64,000 nt of DNA from Euptelea pleiosperma (GCA_035048495.1 CM068543.1:21255751-21319750), one strand, 5' to 3'; positions 1-11,215 are shown, counted from the first letter of the stretch. Made by a program: numbers and translations. The notes: a model not told the origin generated them from the letters alone.

Positions 1-59
1 CTTTATTCTTATTAGGTTGATCTTTATTTTGGGCCACTGTTATAGGTTTGGCCATGGTC

Positions 60-990
60 TCTTTTGTACCTATAACGAATGATTATGTTCTTTATTATTT
101 TTGTTATAATTTTATGATTTAAATATTTTTATAATTATTTTTTCTAAATACCTCTATAAATCTATTTTTCAAAATCGTTTAGTTTGTATTTTTTGAATTT
201 ATTTTTATTTAATTATGATTTTTCTAAGTTGTTAGACTTTACCAAAAATACCAGAATTCCAGATTTTACACGATCTACTTTACTTGGAATTTTGATCTAT
301 ATTTTTAATCTAAATATTTTTATGATTATTTTTCCTAGATACCCCTATATATTTAGTTTCTAAAACATTTAAGTTTGTACTTTTCTGATTTGTATTAATT
401 AAGTTATGATTTTTCTAACTTGTTGGACTTTACCAAAAAAACCAGAATTCCAGATTTTACACGGTCCACTTCACTTGGGATTTCGATCTATATTTTTAAT
501 CTAAATATTTTTTTAGTTATTTTTTCCAGATACCTCTATTAATCTAGTTTCTATAACCTTTGAGTTTATATTTTTCAGATTTATATTTATTAAGTTATGA
601 TTTTTCAAACGTACTGGACTTTTCTGTAAAACCCAGAATTTTAGATTTTGCACAGTCCATATAACTTGGGATTTTGATATATATTTTTAACCTAAATATT
701 TTTCTAATTATTTTTCATAGATACCTATGTCAATCTAGTTTCTAGAACCTTTGAGTTTGTATTTTTTTGACTTATGTTGATTAAGTTATAATTTTTTAAA
801 TGTGCGGAACTTTTTTATAATATTTAAAATTTCAGATTCTGTCCGGCTCACTTTATTAAGGGTTTCGACCCATATTTTGAATCTCAATATTTTTTATTTA
901 TTTTTTCTAAAAACTTATGTGAATCTAGTTTTTAAATCAATTGAGTTTATATTTTTCTAATTAATATTTATTTAGTTATGATTTTTATAA
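60..990. repeat. AT-rich tandem array, 191-bp period, about 4.7 copies
   Basis: The marker AAATATTTTT recurs at about 121, 312, 503 and 694, with a diverged form at 886, giving a period of 191-192 bp. Each unit also carries TTATGATTTTTC and a CAGAATTCCAGATTTTACAC-like block. Units are diverged from each other, most strongly in the last copy. The array seems to lie inside the LTR ending at 2504, not to be a free satellite. Confidence 0.75.
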
Positions 991-1115
991 TAAATATATT
1001 TTTTTTATAAGAAAAAAACCTATTAATTATTAGTGGGTCATGATTATTAACTATTAAGGTTTTAACCTTGTTGTTTGAGTTAGACTTGTGTGTATTGAGA
1101 TTCCACCTGTGTGTT

Positions 1116-1202
1116 TTGGATCCCTCATAGGGTTCGGCAAAGTGTCTTGGATCCCTATTTAGGGTTCAACCTTGTGTTATGGATCCCTCATAGGGTTCGA
1201 CC
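1116..1202. repeat. Short tandem repeat with GGATCC...AGGGTTCG units
   Basis: Three imperfect units of about 28-32 bp contain TGGATCCCTCATAGGGTTCG or a close variant. They sit inside the putative gypsy LTR. Confidence 0.6.
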
Positions 1203-2504
1203 ATGGAGTGTTGGATTCTCTTATGGTTCCCAATAGTATTGTCTATCCGTCTTAGTCGTGATATTTGATGATTGTTTACAGGTTATTAATGTTATTTAAT
1301 TTTAGTTCTATCAATATCATTACTTTTGATGTTAATGTGTTCATTTTTTTTTCTTATTAAATGTTAAATAAATGTGTTTATGCCATGTAACCCTAGTGTC
1401 ATATTGTTGTCATGCTATGATCATTACGTCATTTCATATAGGGGGTGCATAAGGGAACGGGGTTGAAGTATATTATATACGTTTATATTGATTTTATCAA
1501 TTAATCAGGGTTCGGTACCCTAGGGTGAAAGGCCCCAGACGTTATTATATCCTGCAGATGGGTCGATGAGACCGCTCCTAGTGTGGGAAGGAGATGGAGA
1601 CCCTATGTAGTTATGGGTACTAGTTGCATGTGCATCCTACACTCACCTTGCATTTACCTTCCCTTTTATGTTATCCTTATTATATAATTGAGATACATGT
1701 CTTGATTAAAATCTTGTATAGTATGATATCATACCATACACACTGTTGTATTACTGGGCCTCGGCTCACGGTGTTACACCGATATCATTTCAGATTTTGA
1801 GGAACCAGGTGTGTGGGAGGATTTTGAGACGGATGACTCCGATATACTTGAAGAGACTGGCGATGATTTGGGAGTCGATCCCACACTTTGAAAGAGATTT
1901 TATTGATCATTTTAAGACATTAGTTATTTATTTTTTTTGGGCATGTATGTCTTTGATTGAGAGCATGTTCTCACCCTCTTTTCCCCATACTTAGTTGATT
2001 TAATGCCCATTTTCTGCAATGGATATGCTTATTACTGATTTTAACACCTCGAGTAGAATTATGGTTAACCTTATGACACCCGATCGATCGATTCAACTTT
2101 CTTCTGATTCTCTTGACTTAATTGACCTAGTTTGACTTTGTGGACTTCTTGATCTGTGTTGATTTTTTGTACTTAACCTTAGTGGATTCATTAAGTTGAT
2201 CATGATTACATAATTGGACAAAGATAAATACAACCCTATTGCTTAATTGAATCAATCGGACATGATTTGACGATTAGAGAACATACTTAAATATCCCCTT
2301 ATAACTGAATCTCACATAGGATTATTTTAGGGCCGTTAACGCTTGAACATCGATTTGTTTCTTGTTTGTGGAGTGAGCCTTGATGGTCTAACTACATCAT
2401 GTGGACCATAGGAGATCATTCATAGATCACCTCCAAACTCAGGTTACGGGTCGACCCATGGACTTTTCGGGTCGAATCTGGATACCCGGGTTCGGGGCGT
2501 GACA

Positions 2505-3939
2505 GTATTAGTAAGGGGGGCTATTAAAGGCACCACATATTTAAGAGAAAAATACGTGGGTGCCCTTGAAAATTATTGGGGTGTCAATAAAACTTTCCAA
2601 ATCAATAAGAACTCTCTCCTACGATTCTAATAGGCGAAATATCTCTGGTGTTCTTGAACTGTATAGATGCTAATTGACTTTCTAAACTAGCTAGTCACTA
2701 AATCTGTTCATTCTTGAGCAGATTTTTCAATTGGTTGCTTATCTTTGAGCCGTTATATTTGTCTAATTAAGATTTTGGTTTCTAATTTGTATGCGTCTGA
2801 ATTTAATTGAATTCATAATTTCTTTATTTTCGGCATTCGGTAAAGTGAACAAGTACTACACCTAATAGAAAATAATTCACATTTTCTATAGTTGGACGAG
2901 TCCAAGCTTGATTGAATCCCCAAGTTAAGGTTGCCCGATCCCATACACTTTTGGGAGGCTTCAACTATCTTCAAGAAGCGTTTTTATGCACTCTAAGCCG
3001 AGATTCAAAATTCATTTTATTAGTCATATTCTGTAAGAAAATCTGATTTTTACACGAGTTAACAACAATATTTCAAATGCGGGGATCTTCATAACAAGTT
3101 CAAATAGCCTTCAACTGGATAATCAATTTCTTCTCATTTGATTTGTTTCACACTTAACCTTCAGGGGCTGTTTGGGTACATGGAAACGTGGGACTATCGC
3201 CTTTCCACACCCCGAAAAGACGGAGGAGATGCATACACAAGCACACACATGCATGCACATAAATGAAATTCTTCCGTTGGGATTTATTTTAATTAAGGTC
3301 TGTTGCAATAAAATGTTACGATATTATCACACACATTCCTATATTATTTTGATGTTTTTTCTTCATTCATCCTTGTTTCTCATTTTATACTTTCAATCCA
3401 TGGTCGTAGATCCAATCAACCGGAAGTGGGGTCCAATCACACACGACATCCCATCGATGTTATCAAGATTAGATAGTAGTGCAGACTCGAATAACCAGAC
3501 CATTTTATTTCTGTCGTATAATTTTTTTCAACATCGACATACATCATTTTTAGTAAATTTCCTTAATTCTTTCTAATTAAAATCTGGCTTTGTCTAGGCT
3601 GCCATAACTTGTCCCTGTTTCAAATAGGTCAAGTGACTCCTTTCTTCTCGATGAGTTAAATCCTAAGTCATGAGTTCGCCAACCTTGACACTCACCCAAC
3701 CAAGATATATACTAACAAACCCATTTACCTTCTTCAAATGGTTTAGAGTATGTGCTCCCTAAGTCTCCTTTGGGGCCTTGAATGTTAGGAGTCAATTAGT
3801 TTTACAATGAATGTACATTCCCATGAATGGCCTGATTATGGTATTCATTAAGGAGATCTCCTGACCACCAGCACTTTGTTTGCCGAGAATGAAAAGAATT
3901 CAGAAGATGAAAAAACTTATGAGCTCCTACAAAAACTAG
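2505..3939. other. Non-coding region with one half of a dispersed repeat
   Basis: No gene is recognised here. About 2810-3264 is clearly related, in the same orientation, to 16245-16736: shared blocks include TTGAATTCATAATTTCTTTA and GGGGCTGTTTGGGTACATGG. The open frames in this stretch are short and match nothing I recognise. Confidence 0.6.
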
Positions 3940-4235
3940 GATATCTTTACCAAGGGTTTGCCTTCAGCAAAGTTTCATGATATCTACGCTCCAACTTGAG
4001 GGGGAGTGATGTCAATGAAAGATCTTTTGGAGAGATTTCCTTATATTCTTGTGGAGCGATCTCCTTCTATCTGTGGGTACTTTCTTATTTAGTTGTTTCT
4101 TTATGTGGGACTTGTATTTCCTATTTGTTGTGGGCACTTGGTGTGAGCAACCATGAATAATTAAGATTTCTCTCCTCTCTTCTCCTGTGGAGTAGGTTTC
4201 ATAGCCGAACCATATTATATCTCTTCTTTTGCTCT
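3940..4235 (+). mobile_element. Ty1/copia 3' end: pol C-terminus, polypurine tract and part of 3' LTR
   Basis: Bases 3940-3999 encode the typical C-terminus of copia RNase H, with the DIFTKGLP motif followed by a DIYAPT ending and a stop at 3997-3999. Immediately after comes a polypurine tract (GAGGGGGAG), and an LTR-like sequence begins with TG at 4007. This runs through a transcription-end-like region to about 4235, where receptor-kinase-like sequence starts. The rest of pol and the 5' LTR are absent, so this is a truncated remnant. Frame and order of parts are exactly as in plant copia elements. Confidence 0.75.
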
Positions 4236-4256
4236 TTGGTTTTTGGTTGCTTTAGT

Positions 4257-4489
4257 AGGTAAATTGAGAGCAAAAGATACGAGCAGTCATATGTAAGGGA
4301 CTTGAGAGACAGAGTGGCCTTCGGGGGTTTTTGGCAGTGGCTGGTGTGTTGATGTGCTGTTGTCTTGCCTTGACAAAGCAAACCGCAGTCGAGGAGGATG
4401 TTGTCAGTGGGAACGAATGGTGAGTAACTAGCGGCGGTGATGGAGATTAATAGATGGAAGAAGAAGAAGAGGTGGAGATGAGAAAACAT
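4257..4489 (-). pseudogene. CrRLK1L (malectin-like receptor kinase) N-terminal fragment
   Basis: Reading down from an ATG at 4489 on the minus strand, the frame encodes a hydrophobic signal peptide and then SYSPFVPTDNILLDCG, the mature N-terminus typical of Catharanthus-type receptor kinases (FERONIA/THESEUS family). A deletion of roughly 75 bp relative to 9782-11107 then shifts the frame, and similarity ends near 4257 beside copia sequence. Its upstream flank (4490-4600) matches 11112-11215, so this is a paralogous remnant of the same ancestral gene. It keeps the start codon and signal peptide that the larger pseudogene lacks. It cannot make a receptor. Confidence 0.75.
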
Positions 4490-4615
4490 GATTAGGAGTA
4501 AAGGGTGTTGGTTGGTGTTCTCCGATCTTTTACAATATTGTTACTACTTTAAAGCCAAAAACTGGGGTTGGGGCATGCCCTTCACACGGTGTTCGCACGA
4601 CGCTCATCAAGCAAA

Positions 4616-4900
4616 ATTTTGACGACGGAGGTCGATCATCAATGTTGACGACGGACGAAAGTTTGAGCCACATGGCACACTCTTAGAGACTACTAACCCT
4701 ATGCATGTTTTGCCCATACCCAAGTAAACCTACATACCAAAAATCAGATTTCTAACCTTTACATTTGAGTACCATAAATAATGCTTGAAATCCACAGATA
4801 AAAATAAACCATGGAAAAGACTCTAATCTAATAAATAGAAAGTACTAATCAGGTTTAATTCCGGTATGTAAGTCCACCTAGGGATGGGCAAAACATCTGT
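4616..4900. mobile_element. Partial palindromic MITE (CACATGGC/CACGTGGC family)
   Basis: It contains GAGCCACATGGCACACTCTT, then an AAAAATCAGATTT-like interior and GGGATGGGCAAAAC at the far end. The same components recur at 9500-9800 and several times between 59.2 and 63.3 kb. The right arm is incomplete. Confidence 0.5.
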
Positions 4901-5601
4901 ACTCATCCATTTTTTATCAAATAATTTTTTTTTTAAAAACTATTGAAAATACAACTTTGTTTAACTACTTAATTACGCTTAAAAAATATTTAATTACTTC
5001 TCGTAATATTAATTATATTTTCAATACAAGCCATACATAATCACTAAATTACTTATCATGCCATTTTATCAATATTTTTAAGAGAACCATTTTTAACTAC
5101 TTAATTACTTAACATGCCACTATTTCTAGATTTACAAAATAATTCTTTGATAACAACTTTATTACTTTCTATGCCATTATATTTCTAAAAAAAACCTTAA
5201 TATTTACTTATGGATCATGTAACTTTAGAATTTTGATTTTTTAATTGTACCTTGAGTTGTTGCCGCATGCCCTCTGAAGAGAAAAGTATGCTTGAAATTA
5301 ATATAACAGTGTGCGAAGACTGAAGAGTCAAAAGAAATATTTTGATCCAAGCATCTTGGTAAAACTAATTAGGCGCCACTTTTCCTCGAGTTAAAGTGGC
5401 CCAATTTGAAAAAGCAACTACAGTTAAGGGCCACCTTAACCTCGATTGGTGGCGGTTAATGAACTAGTTGTGCCAGGATGCTGGGATCAAAAACTGCTAG
5501 GATCAAAAATTTTCTCTCGACTCTTCAAGTCTTCACATATCATATTGCTTTCAAGTATACTTTTGTCTTCAGATGGTGAGGTAGAACATCTTTCTATTTG
5601 G

Positions 5602-5866
5602 GACCCGCTTCATAATTCCTTCATTAAAGAACAACATCTTCCCACTAGAAATTTGGTATTTGGACTTTCTATGAAAATTGCATTCTCTTTTATGGCTCTC
5701 CAGTGGAGACAACGCGTTTTGGGGGGGGGTTCCCTTTTCTCTTCATGTTTGATTCGTATTTTTTGACCCGCTTCATAATTTCTTCATTAAAGAACATCAT
5801 CTTCCCACTAGAAATTTGGTATTTGAACTTAATTTCTATGAAAATTGCGTTCTCTTTTATGTCTCT
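5602..5866. repeat. Pair of about 100-bp direct repeats
   Basis: 5602-5699 and 5765-5866 are near-identical, sharing GACCCGCTTCATAATT and CATCTTCCCACTAGAAATTT, and are separated by about 65 bp. The second copy has a small insertion. It ends shortly before a MITE insertion at 5891. Confidence 0.8.
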
Positions 5867-5890
5867 TGTCCTAGGTCCCATTTGTCTTTA

Positions 5891-6266
5891 GGGTCGGACT
5901 CGAGGGACCCCCATTTTTTACCCCCACTTTGGTGTACCCACATAGCAGATGAATCAATGGCTGATTTTTGGTGCGGACGATCTCTATGGTGAGGAGATCA
6001 TCCTCACAAAAACTAAAATCATTCTGAGATTCATAGACTGGTTTAGAAGTTGAAGAATTATGAACCGTCAATATTTACCGTGATACTTGAAAACCATATT
6101 TGACGGGGTTAGAAATTTCAGAATTGGCTGATTTTTTGTAGGGGTGATCTATACGGTGATGAGGAGATCATTCTCACCAAAAATCAGCCATTGATTCATC
6201 TTCTATGTGGGTATACCGTATACGCCAAAGTGGGGGTCAAAAATGGGGGTCCCTGGAGGCCGACAC
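5891..6266. mobile_element. Mutator-like MITE, subfamily 1 (376 bp, 9-bp TSD)
   Basis: The element is flanked by a perfect 9-bp duplication, TTGTCTTTA (5882-5890 and 6267-6275). Its ends are long inverted repeats starting GGGTCGGACTCGAGGGACCC, each arm about 100 bp or more and containing GAAGATGAATCAATGGCTGA or close variants. No coding capacity. The 9-bp target duplication and long TIRs point to a Mutator-derived miniature element. Confidence 0.85.
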
Positions 6267-6489
6267 TTGTCTTTATGTTTGATTCCATGGAGAAAAATCC
6301 AATGATGTTTGACAATGCTGAGTTGGCATTCACTTTACCAAGAGCAACCACCATTGGATTTCGTGAAATCCATGGCCGAGAGCATGAGTGAACATATGAG
6401 TCAGAAATTTGTGTCTGCGGAACCTGACCCTTACTCCTCACCATGCATGTTTTCCCCTCTCCACTACTTCCATCCGTTGAACGTTATAT

Positions 6490-6640
6490 GCTTTTACCAA
6501 TCCGGAACATCTAATGGTCAGGTGCCCACCTCTTTGATCACTAGTGGCGGCAAAATCGCTCCCATTGGATGGTAGCAAATGTCTATTATGATAGAAAATG
6601 ATCCAAGACAAAAGTCTATTATTAAGGGTAGGAGATTGTG
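6490..6640. repeat. Dispersed direct repeat, copy 1
   Basis: About 150 bp ending in TATTATTAAGGGTAGGAGAT, closely matched by 8289-8430 in the same orientation. It includes a GCTCCCATTGGATGGTAGCA block. Not coding as far as I can see. Confidence 0.75.
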
Positions 6641-7004
6641 CAGCCCAAAAACCGTGGTAAGTGATTGCAATGCAACTGACTGCATTTGCACCAGTGCAGC
6701 GAACCAAACCTTGCGACTTTTCTTTGTACTAATGTACATCCAAATCTCTTGTGAACAAAGCCTTGAGACTTTTCTTAGTACTAAGCCACAATGATTTACA
6801 TAGACCAAGGTTTAAAAGGGGTAACGGTATAACAAACTGGGGGCCGGGTGTTACTGTTTTATGCACAAGGACAAAAATGAAACATAACGGGAAAATAATG
6901 GCGCTAAAATTCAAATTCGAATTTCAAATTTTCAATAAAATTTAAAACGGAAAAAATAAAAAATAAGGAAAAGTAATGGAAAATCTGTTATTTTCTGAGC
7001 GATA

Positions 7005-7430
7005 TCTATATAACAAAACATAGCGGTTATCTGTCCCTCTTATAGGCTTGATATATCCAAGGGCCCATATCAACCCTTAAATAAATTAAAATTTAGACGG
7101 TTGGATTAATTTAACAGGGTAATTGTCTCCCCACTTATACCCCTCGGCTTCACAAAAGATGGGCGAGATCTTATACCCTGAATGGACTATGGATCTCAAC
7201 CACTCACACTTGATTTTGGAAAATGCTTTGTAGGGGAGTGCCAAGGGCATGGGCCACCCACTATACATCTATATAACAGAACAAAGAAGTCACTTATCCC
7301 CCCTCTTATCGGCTTCACAAAGGATGGCAGAGATCTTATCACCCCAAATGGATGGTGGATGTAAGCCACTTACACCCGATTTTGGCAAACTCTTTGTCGG
7401 AGAGTGCTGTGGGCATGGGCCACCTACTAG
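7005..7430 (+). mobile_element. Two tandem Helitron-like mini-elements
   Basis: Units begin with TCTATATAAC at 7005 and 7268. Each ends with a short GC-rich hairpin (7238-7252 region; GTGCTGTGGGCAT at 7413-7425), the second terminating in CTAG at 7430. A TC start and a hairpin followed by CTRR are Helitron hallmarks. The first unit is longer and seems composite. Related units lie at 31031-31349, with a fragment at 52388-52512. Confidence 0.5.
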
Positions 7431-7781
7431 AGTATATAACGTAATGGGGGAAGGTCCGAATCGTTTACAACGGCGGATTTTTAATCCATGACATAGACTA
7501 CTCTAACCAAAACGAACAAAGCCTGGGTCTCTTTGGCAGGCGGGATTGCACCTAAACTCGGTCAATGTAGTCAACCACAGGGATCAGGCCGCTGGTGGAT
7601 TTGCTATTGGTGGCACATGGTCCCTCGACATGGAACTTGTCACAAGGAATTCACCAAACTTTTTTGAAATATTCTCCTCTCAAATCCTGCGGTCCCATCT
7701 TTCCATGTATAAATGGCAGTCCTTGATTGGCCACACACAACCACGTACTGTAAAGGGTCGGGCTGCAGTTACCGCCCTAAA

Positions 7782-8183
7782 GGGTCGTGAATCGTGATGT
7801 AACAAGGTATACCTGAGACCTATTCAAATGCGGAAGCCGCATTTTTGGTAGTTGCCACTTCCATCTGGGCCCACTGACCGCATGGTTGCTTAGCCTACCC
7901 CTTAATAGACGTGCATACAAAACATCAGCTTGTTTGATGATTTCTAGCCGTTGATTTTAGTACTAAAAGAATGGTTGCATTCAACGGCTATAAGAACGTC
8001 TTAAAAGTGCTAAAATCTAATGGTTACAGACTACCAATCAGGATGATTTTTGTTGTGTGTATCCACCAAGGGGTGGGATAAACATCCATGCCGTCCGTGA
8101 GCCCAGATGATAGCGCTGAGTAACAAAAATCGTGCTTCCGCATTTGAAACAGTTTCAGGCATACCTTGTTACATCGTTTTCCT
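7782..8183. mobile_element. MITE (402 bp) with 8-bp TSD, family GTGATGTAACAAG
   Basis: The duplication GCCCTAAA lies at 7774-7781 and 8184-8191. The ends carry inverted GATGTAACAAGGTATACCTG-like sequence, and the interior carries inverted copies of a CATCTGGGCCCACTGACCGC-like block. An 8-bp duplication suggests hAT origin. Related copies are at 8528-9140 and 29436-29821. Confidence 0.65.
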
Positions 8184-8288
8184 GCCCTAAAATGACTGGC
8201 TCCGGTTACAGGACACAATATGAGCCACATGGCACACTCTACCGTATGGATGTTTTATGAATCCCTAGGTGGACCTAGCACCCTATAT

Positions 8289-8430
8289 GCTTATCAATCC
8301 AGAACATCTATTGGATAGGCCACCTCTTTGATCAGTAGAAGCAACATCGCTCCCATTGGATGGTAGCAAATGTATATTCTTATAGAAAATGATGCAAGAG
8401 AAAAGTCTATTATTAAGGGTAGGAGATTGA
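8289..8430. repeat. Dispersed direct repeat, copy 2
   Basis: Second copy of the 6490-6640 sequence. It is followed within about 100 bp by the left end of another GTGATGTAACAAG-family MITE. Confidence 0.75.
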
Positions 8431-8527
8431 GAATATTTGATCGATCTACTTGACTTTTGGATGTAATGTTTAATAAACGGTCCAGATTAATCAGCATGTG
8501 TATCGTGTGTATAGTAGGAAACCGTAA

Positions 8528-9140
8528 GAGTCGTGATGTGATAAGATATACCTGAGATCTTTTCAAGTGCGGAAGCGGCAATTTTTGTAGTCACCTATCA
8601 CGAGGGCGTTTCCAAACCCAAAAGACTAGCCTATTAGGTAGTGCCTACCCCCCACACTTATAGTCCAAGACCTCCTAGTACACAGCCGATGTGGGACTAA
8701 AGTCCGTGACAAGCTCCCCCGCCTAGACCCTGACGCCCTCGTCAGGGGGACCCATGCAACCCCGCATGGGACCCACGGTCGTCTCCACCTCTAATGTCCC
8801 TAGGTAGGCTCTGATACCACTTGTCATGGGGGCGCTTCCAAACCTAAAAGACTAGCCTATTAGGTGGTGCCTATCCCCCACACTTATAGTCCAAGACCTC
8901 CTAGTACACAGCCGATGTGGGACTAAAGTCTGTGACACACCACTGCCATCTGGGCCTACTGAGCGCATGGGTGTTTAGCCCAACCTTTAATAGACATTCA
9001 TACCAAAATCAGCTAGTTTGATGATTTATAGCCGTTGGTTTTGGTACTAAAAAAATGGTTGCATTCAACGGCTGTTAGAACGCCTTAAAAAGTGCTAAAA
9101 ATGTTCTAAAATCTAATGGTTATAGATTACCAACCGACGC
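8528..9140. mobile_element. GTGATGTAACAAG-family MITE interrupted by a TRIM
   Basis: The left arm (8528-8595) and interior (8942-9140) align with the complete copy at 7782-8183. They are split by the TRIM at 8596-8937. The right terminal arm is missing. Removing the TRIM restores continuity with the related copy across GTAGTCACCACTGCC. Confidence 0.7.
8596..8937 (-). mobile_element. TRIM: miniature LTR retrotransposon (342 bp)
   Basis: Two 116-bp direct repeats (8596-8711 and 8822-8937) are near-identical and contain the AGTCCCACATCGGCTGTG block (minus strand) common in plant TRIM LTRs. On the minus strand the 5' LTR (8937-8822) is followed at once by TGGTATCAGAGC, the primer-binding site for initiator methionine tRNA. 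GGCGGGGGAGCT, a polypurine tract, directly precedes the other LTR. Only about 110 bp lies between the LTRs, so there is no coding. CACC is repeated on both flanks (8592-8595, 8938-8941), a likely shortened target duplication. Confidence 0.88.
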
Positions 9141-9499
9141 TAAATGGTTTGGCATCGGATACTAACAGACGCCAAACAGATGGTTGGATACTAACACACA
9201 CCAAACTGTCAGCGTCAATTCGAGGGCAATTCTGTCATTTAACAGTTTTGGAGGCATAGGTTTATTTTGAAAAATAAAATTAAATGTAGATTTGTTTTGA
9301 AAATTTTCCGTATTTATTATCTTTGGTGCAATATACAACAAATTATTACACTGTAATGCACATACTATAATCCTGTGACCATCTGCCACGATCCAGTCGA
9401 TCTCACTGTCCATTTGGATTCATATCTATGAGATTAAGTCCCTGGAAATCGGCCTTTCTGAATCATCACTACCACTTATGCCTGACGATCCCTCATCAA

Positions 9500-9800
9500 C
9501 GTTGATGATGGACCACAGTATGAGGCATGTGGCACACTTTTGGAGACCACTGATCATATGGATGTTGGGCCCGCCGGTAGGTAGACCTACATGCTAAAAT
9601 AGGCCTGATTCTAATCTTTGGATCTGAGTACGACCCCAAATAATGCTCGAATCATACAGTTAGAAATCAACCAATGAAAAAGACTCCAATATATCCTACT
9701 GAGTTAAAAATCCCTAATCAAGCTGATTTTTGGTATTTAGGTCAACATAGGGATGGGCAAAATCCAAACAGTCAGTAGTCTCTAAGAGCGTGCCACGTTG
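9500..9800. mobile_element. Palindromic MITE abutting the truncated receptor kinase
   Basis: Its arms are GGCACACTTTTGGAGACCAC near 9528-9548 and the inverted GTCTCTAAGAGCGTGCCAC at 9778-9797. It has the same interior as the 4616-4900 element. The right arm overlaps the last codons and stop of the CrRLK1L frame, so the stop at 9782-9784 is element-derived. Confidence 0.6.
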
Positions 9801-11107
9801 CTCATCCTGACAAAGAAACACAGAATAGAAAGTGCAACAAACCCACCCACACCTCCGATAATGATGATGGGAGTCCGATTCTTCGATCGACTGGAAGATG
9901 ATTCAGTCGGATTCGGGCTCGGGCCCACTTCCTGTTCTATTTTGACAGGATTTGGCTCGGCGAAATTGCCATCACTATTGTTCAGTTTAAAGATCTCCAG
10001 CCCATTTAAGATTACGCTTGAGTACAATGTCTTTGATTCTGAGACAGGGCCTAGCGCAAACCACATATCCTGCTTGCCCAAGCTTCCTTTTGGAACATTC
10101 ACAACGTAGTCTCTAATCGCCGGAACTCCGTTCCCTCCACTCCACTCAATGACATCTGCCTGAGGCTCGACCGTCTGATTATTGACAAATATAGAAAACA
10201 CCCTCTGAAAAGGCTCCGTTATCTCCAGTTGGTACTCGCAGAAATGGAGCCTGACCAAGTAATTGAAGCCAGAATGGACAGGTAAATACCATGTTAGATT
10301 GTTGTTGGTCTTATTGAGACTCATAGTCCTGGCCGTACTGTAGACCTCCTCCGGTGCAGTGTAGGCAGGTACTATAGGTGAGTAATTGATTTTAGTGTCG
10401 AACGAATTTGGTGGCACTATGCTATCCCACCGTAAATAATCATCGTCAATGTTCCAGGCCCGAAACATGCCGGTATCATTTACAGGCGAGATATGGTTTC
10501 CCCCGACGTTTAGTCGGTAAACCGTCTCCATGGCAGTGGTTTCATTATCTATGGAGAACTCACTCTTCTGTTGGGCAAAAAAGAAGGTGAGGCCTCCCCC
10601 GCGAGTGTAGAGATTTGAGGGCATCGAAACAATCTCAATTACATTCACAAAGGCAAAGGCGTTGCGAGTATCTGTAGATGGAATGAACATCAAATTTAAT
10701 CTCTGGTCCTTCTCTGTGTTGACAGAGAATTCTCTAGTGAAGTAGGATACTTTGAGATCATCCGCAGTGAGGGAGGCGCTGAAGTTACTTAGGAGGATGT
10801 AGCGACCCACAGTGACACAGAATAAAGCTTTAGATATGTTAAGATCGGAGTTGGAAGCAGGGTAGAAGTAGAGGCGGATGAATTTTGGGCCAGCAGAGAC
10901 GGGGAATGAGTATGTATATTGAGAGCGAAAAATAGGAGCAGTCATGTAAGGGACTTGAGGGACAGAGCGGACTTGGGTATTGGTTGTGGCTGTTGTTGAT
11001 GTGTTGTTGTCTTGTCCTGACGCCGCGAACGCTGATGCGAAGTCGGCTGTCCAATTTCTGTCGTCTCCTGCTGTAGTATCTGAAGTGTTGGAGAGGGAAA
11101 AACAAGG
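9782..11107 (-). pseudogene. CrRLK1L receptor-like kinase ectodomain, kinase and start lost
   Basis: An open frame runs from 11107 down to a stop at 9782-9784 (441 codons), with no usable start at its upstream edge. The frame closes at a TAA at 11108-11110, and the ATG seen in the paralogue at 4489 is altered here. The sequence begins within the N-terminal malectin-like region (SNTSDTTAGDDRNW, then WTADF) and covers both malectin-like domains. It ends with a Ser-rich juxtamembrane stretch and a transmembrane helix (IIIIGGVGGFVALSILCFF). Intact relatives (FERONIA, THESEUS1, ANXUR) continue into a cytosolic Ser/Thr kinase and sense RALF peptides or wall integrity. Here MITE sequence replaces the kinase. 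An M at 10945 could start a shorter product, but it would lack a signal peptide. A decayed gene is most likely. Confidence 0.8.
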
Positions 11108-11111
11108 TTAC

Positions 11112-11215
11112 GAGGAGTAGTAAAGGGTGTTTGTTGGTGTTCTCCGTGGAATCTATCTATTACTACTTTAAACCCAAAAGTGGGGTTGGGGGCATGCCCT
11201 TCCCAAGGTGTTCAC
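11112..11215. other. Former promoter/leader of the CrRLK1L pseudogene
   Basis: About 100 bp is homologous to the flank of the fragment at 4490-4600, sharing AAGGGTGT, TTGGTGTTCTCCG and GGGGGCATGCCCTTC-like blocks. The two loci therefore descend from one gene including its upstream region. Confidence 0.6.

Larger units (their letters stand above)
1..2504 (-). mobile_element. Ty3/gypsy-type LTR terminus (Del/Tekay-like), left part outside window
   Basis: On the minus strand this stretch begins at 2504 with TGTCACGCCCCGAACCC, a start often seen in LTRs of plant Del/Tekay chromoviruses. No polypurine tract lies outside 2504, so it could be a 5' LTR or a solo LTR whose other end lies left of the window. 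The stretch holds the 191-bp array (about 60-990), short GGATCC-containing repeats (1116-1202) and a promoter-like region near 1500-1990. No gag or pol coding is visible. The superfamily call rests on the terminus alone. Confidence 0.45.

Noticed and set aside
7794..7815. GATGTAACAAGGTATACCTG looked like the conserved 3' end of 18S rRNA.
   Set aside because: The similarity is short, recurs as inverted MITE ends at 8165-8176, 8530 and 29440, and no other rRNA sequence is adjacent.
9798..10109. A 103-codon plus-strand frame.
   Set aside because: It is a shadow of the CrRLK1L ectodomain on the other strand.
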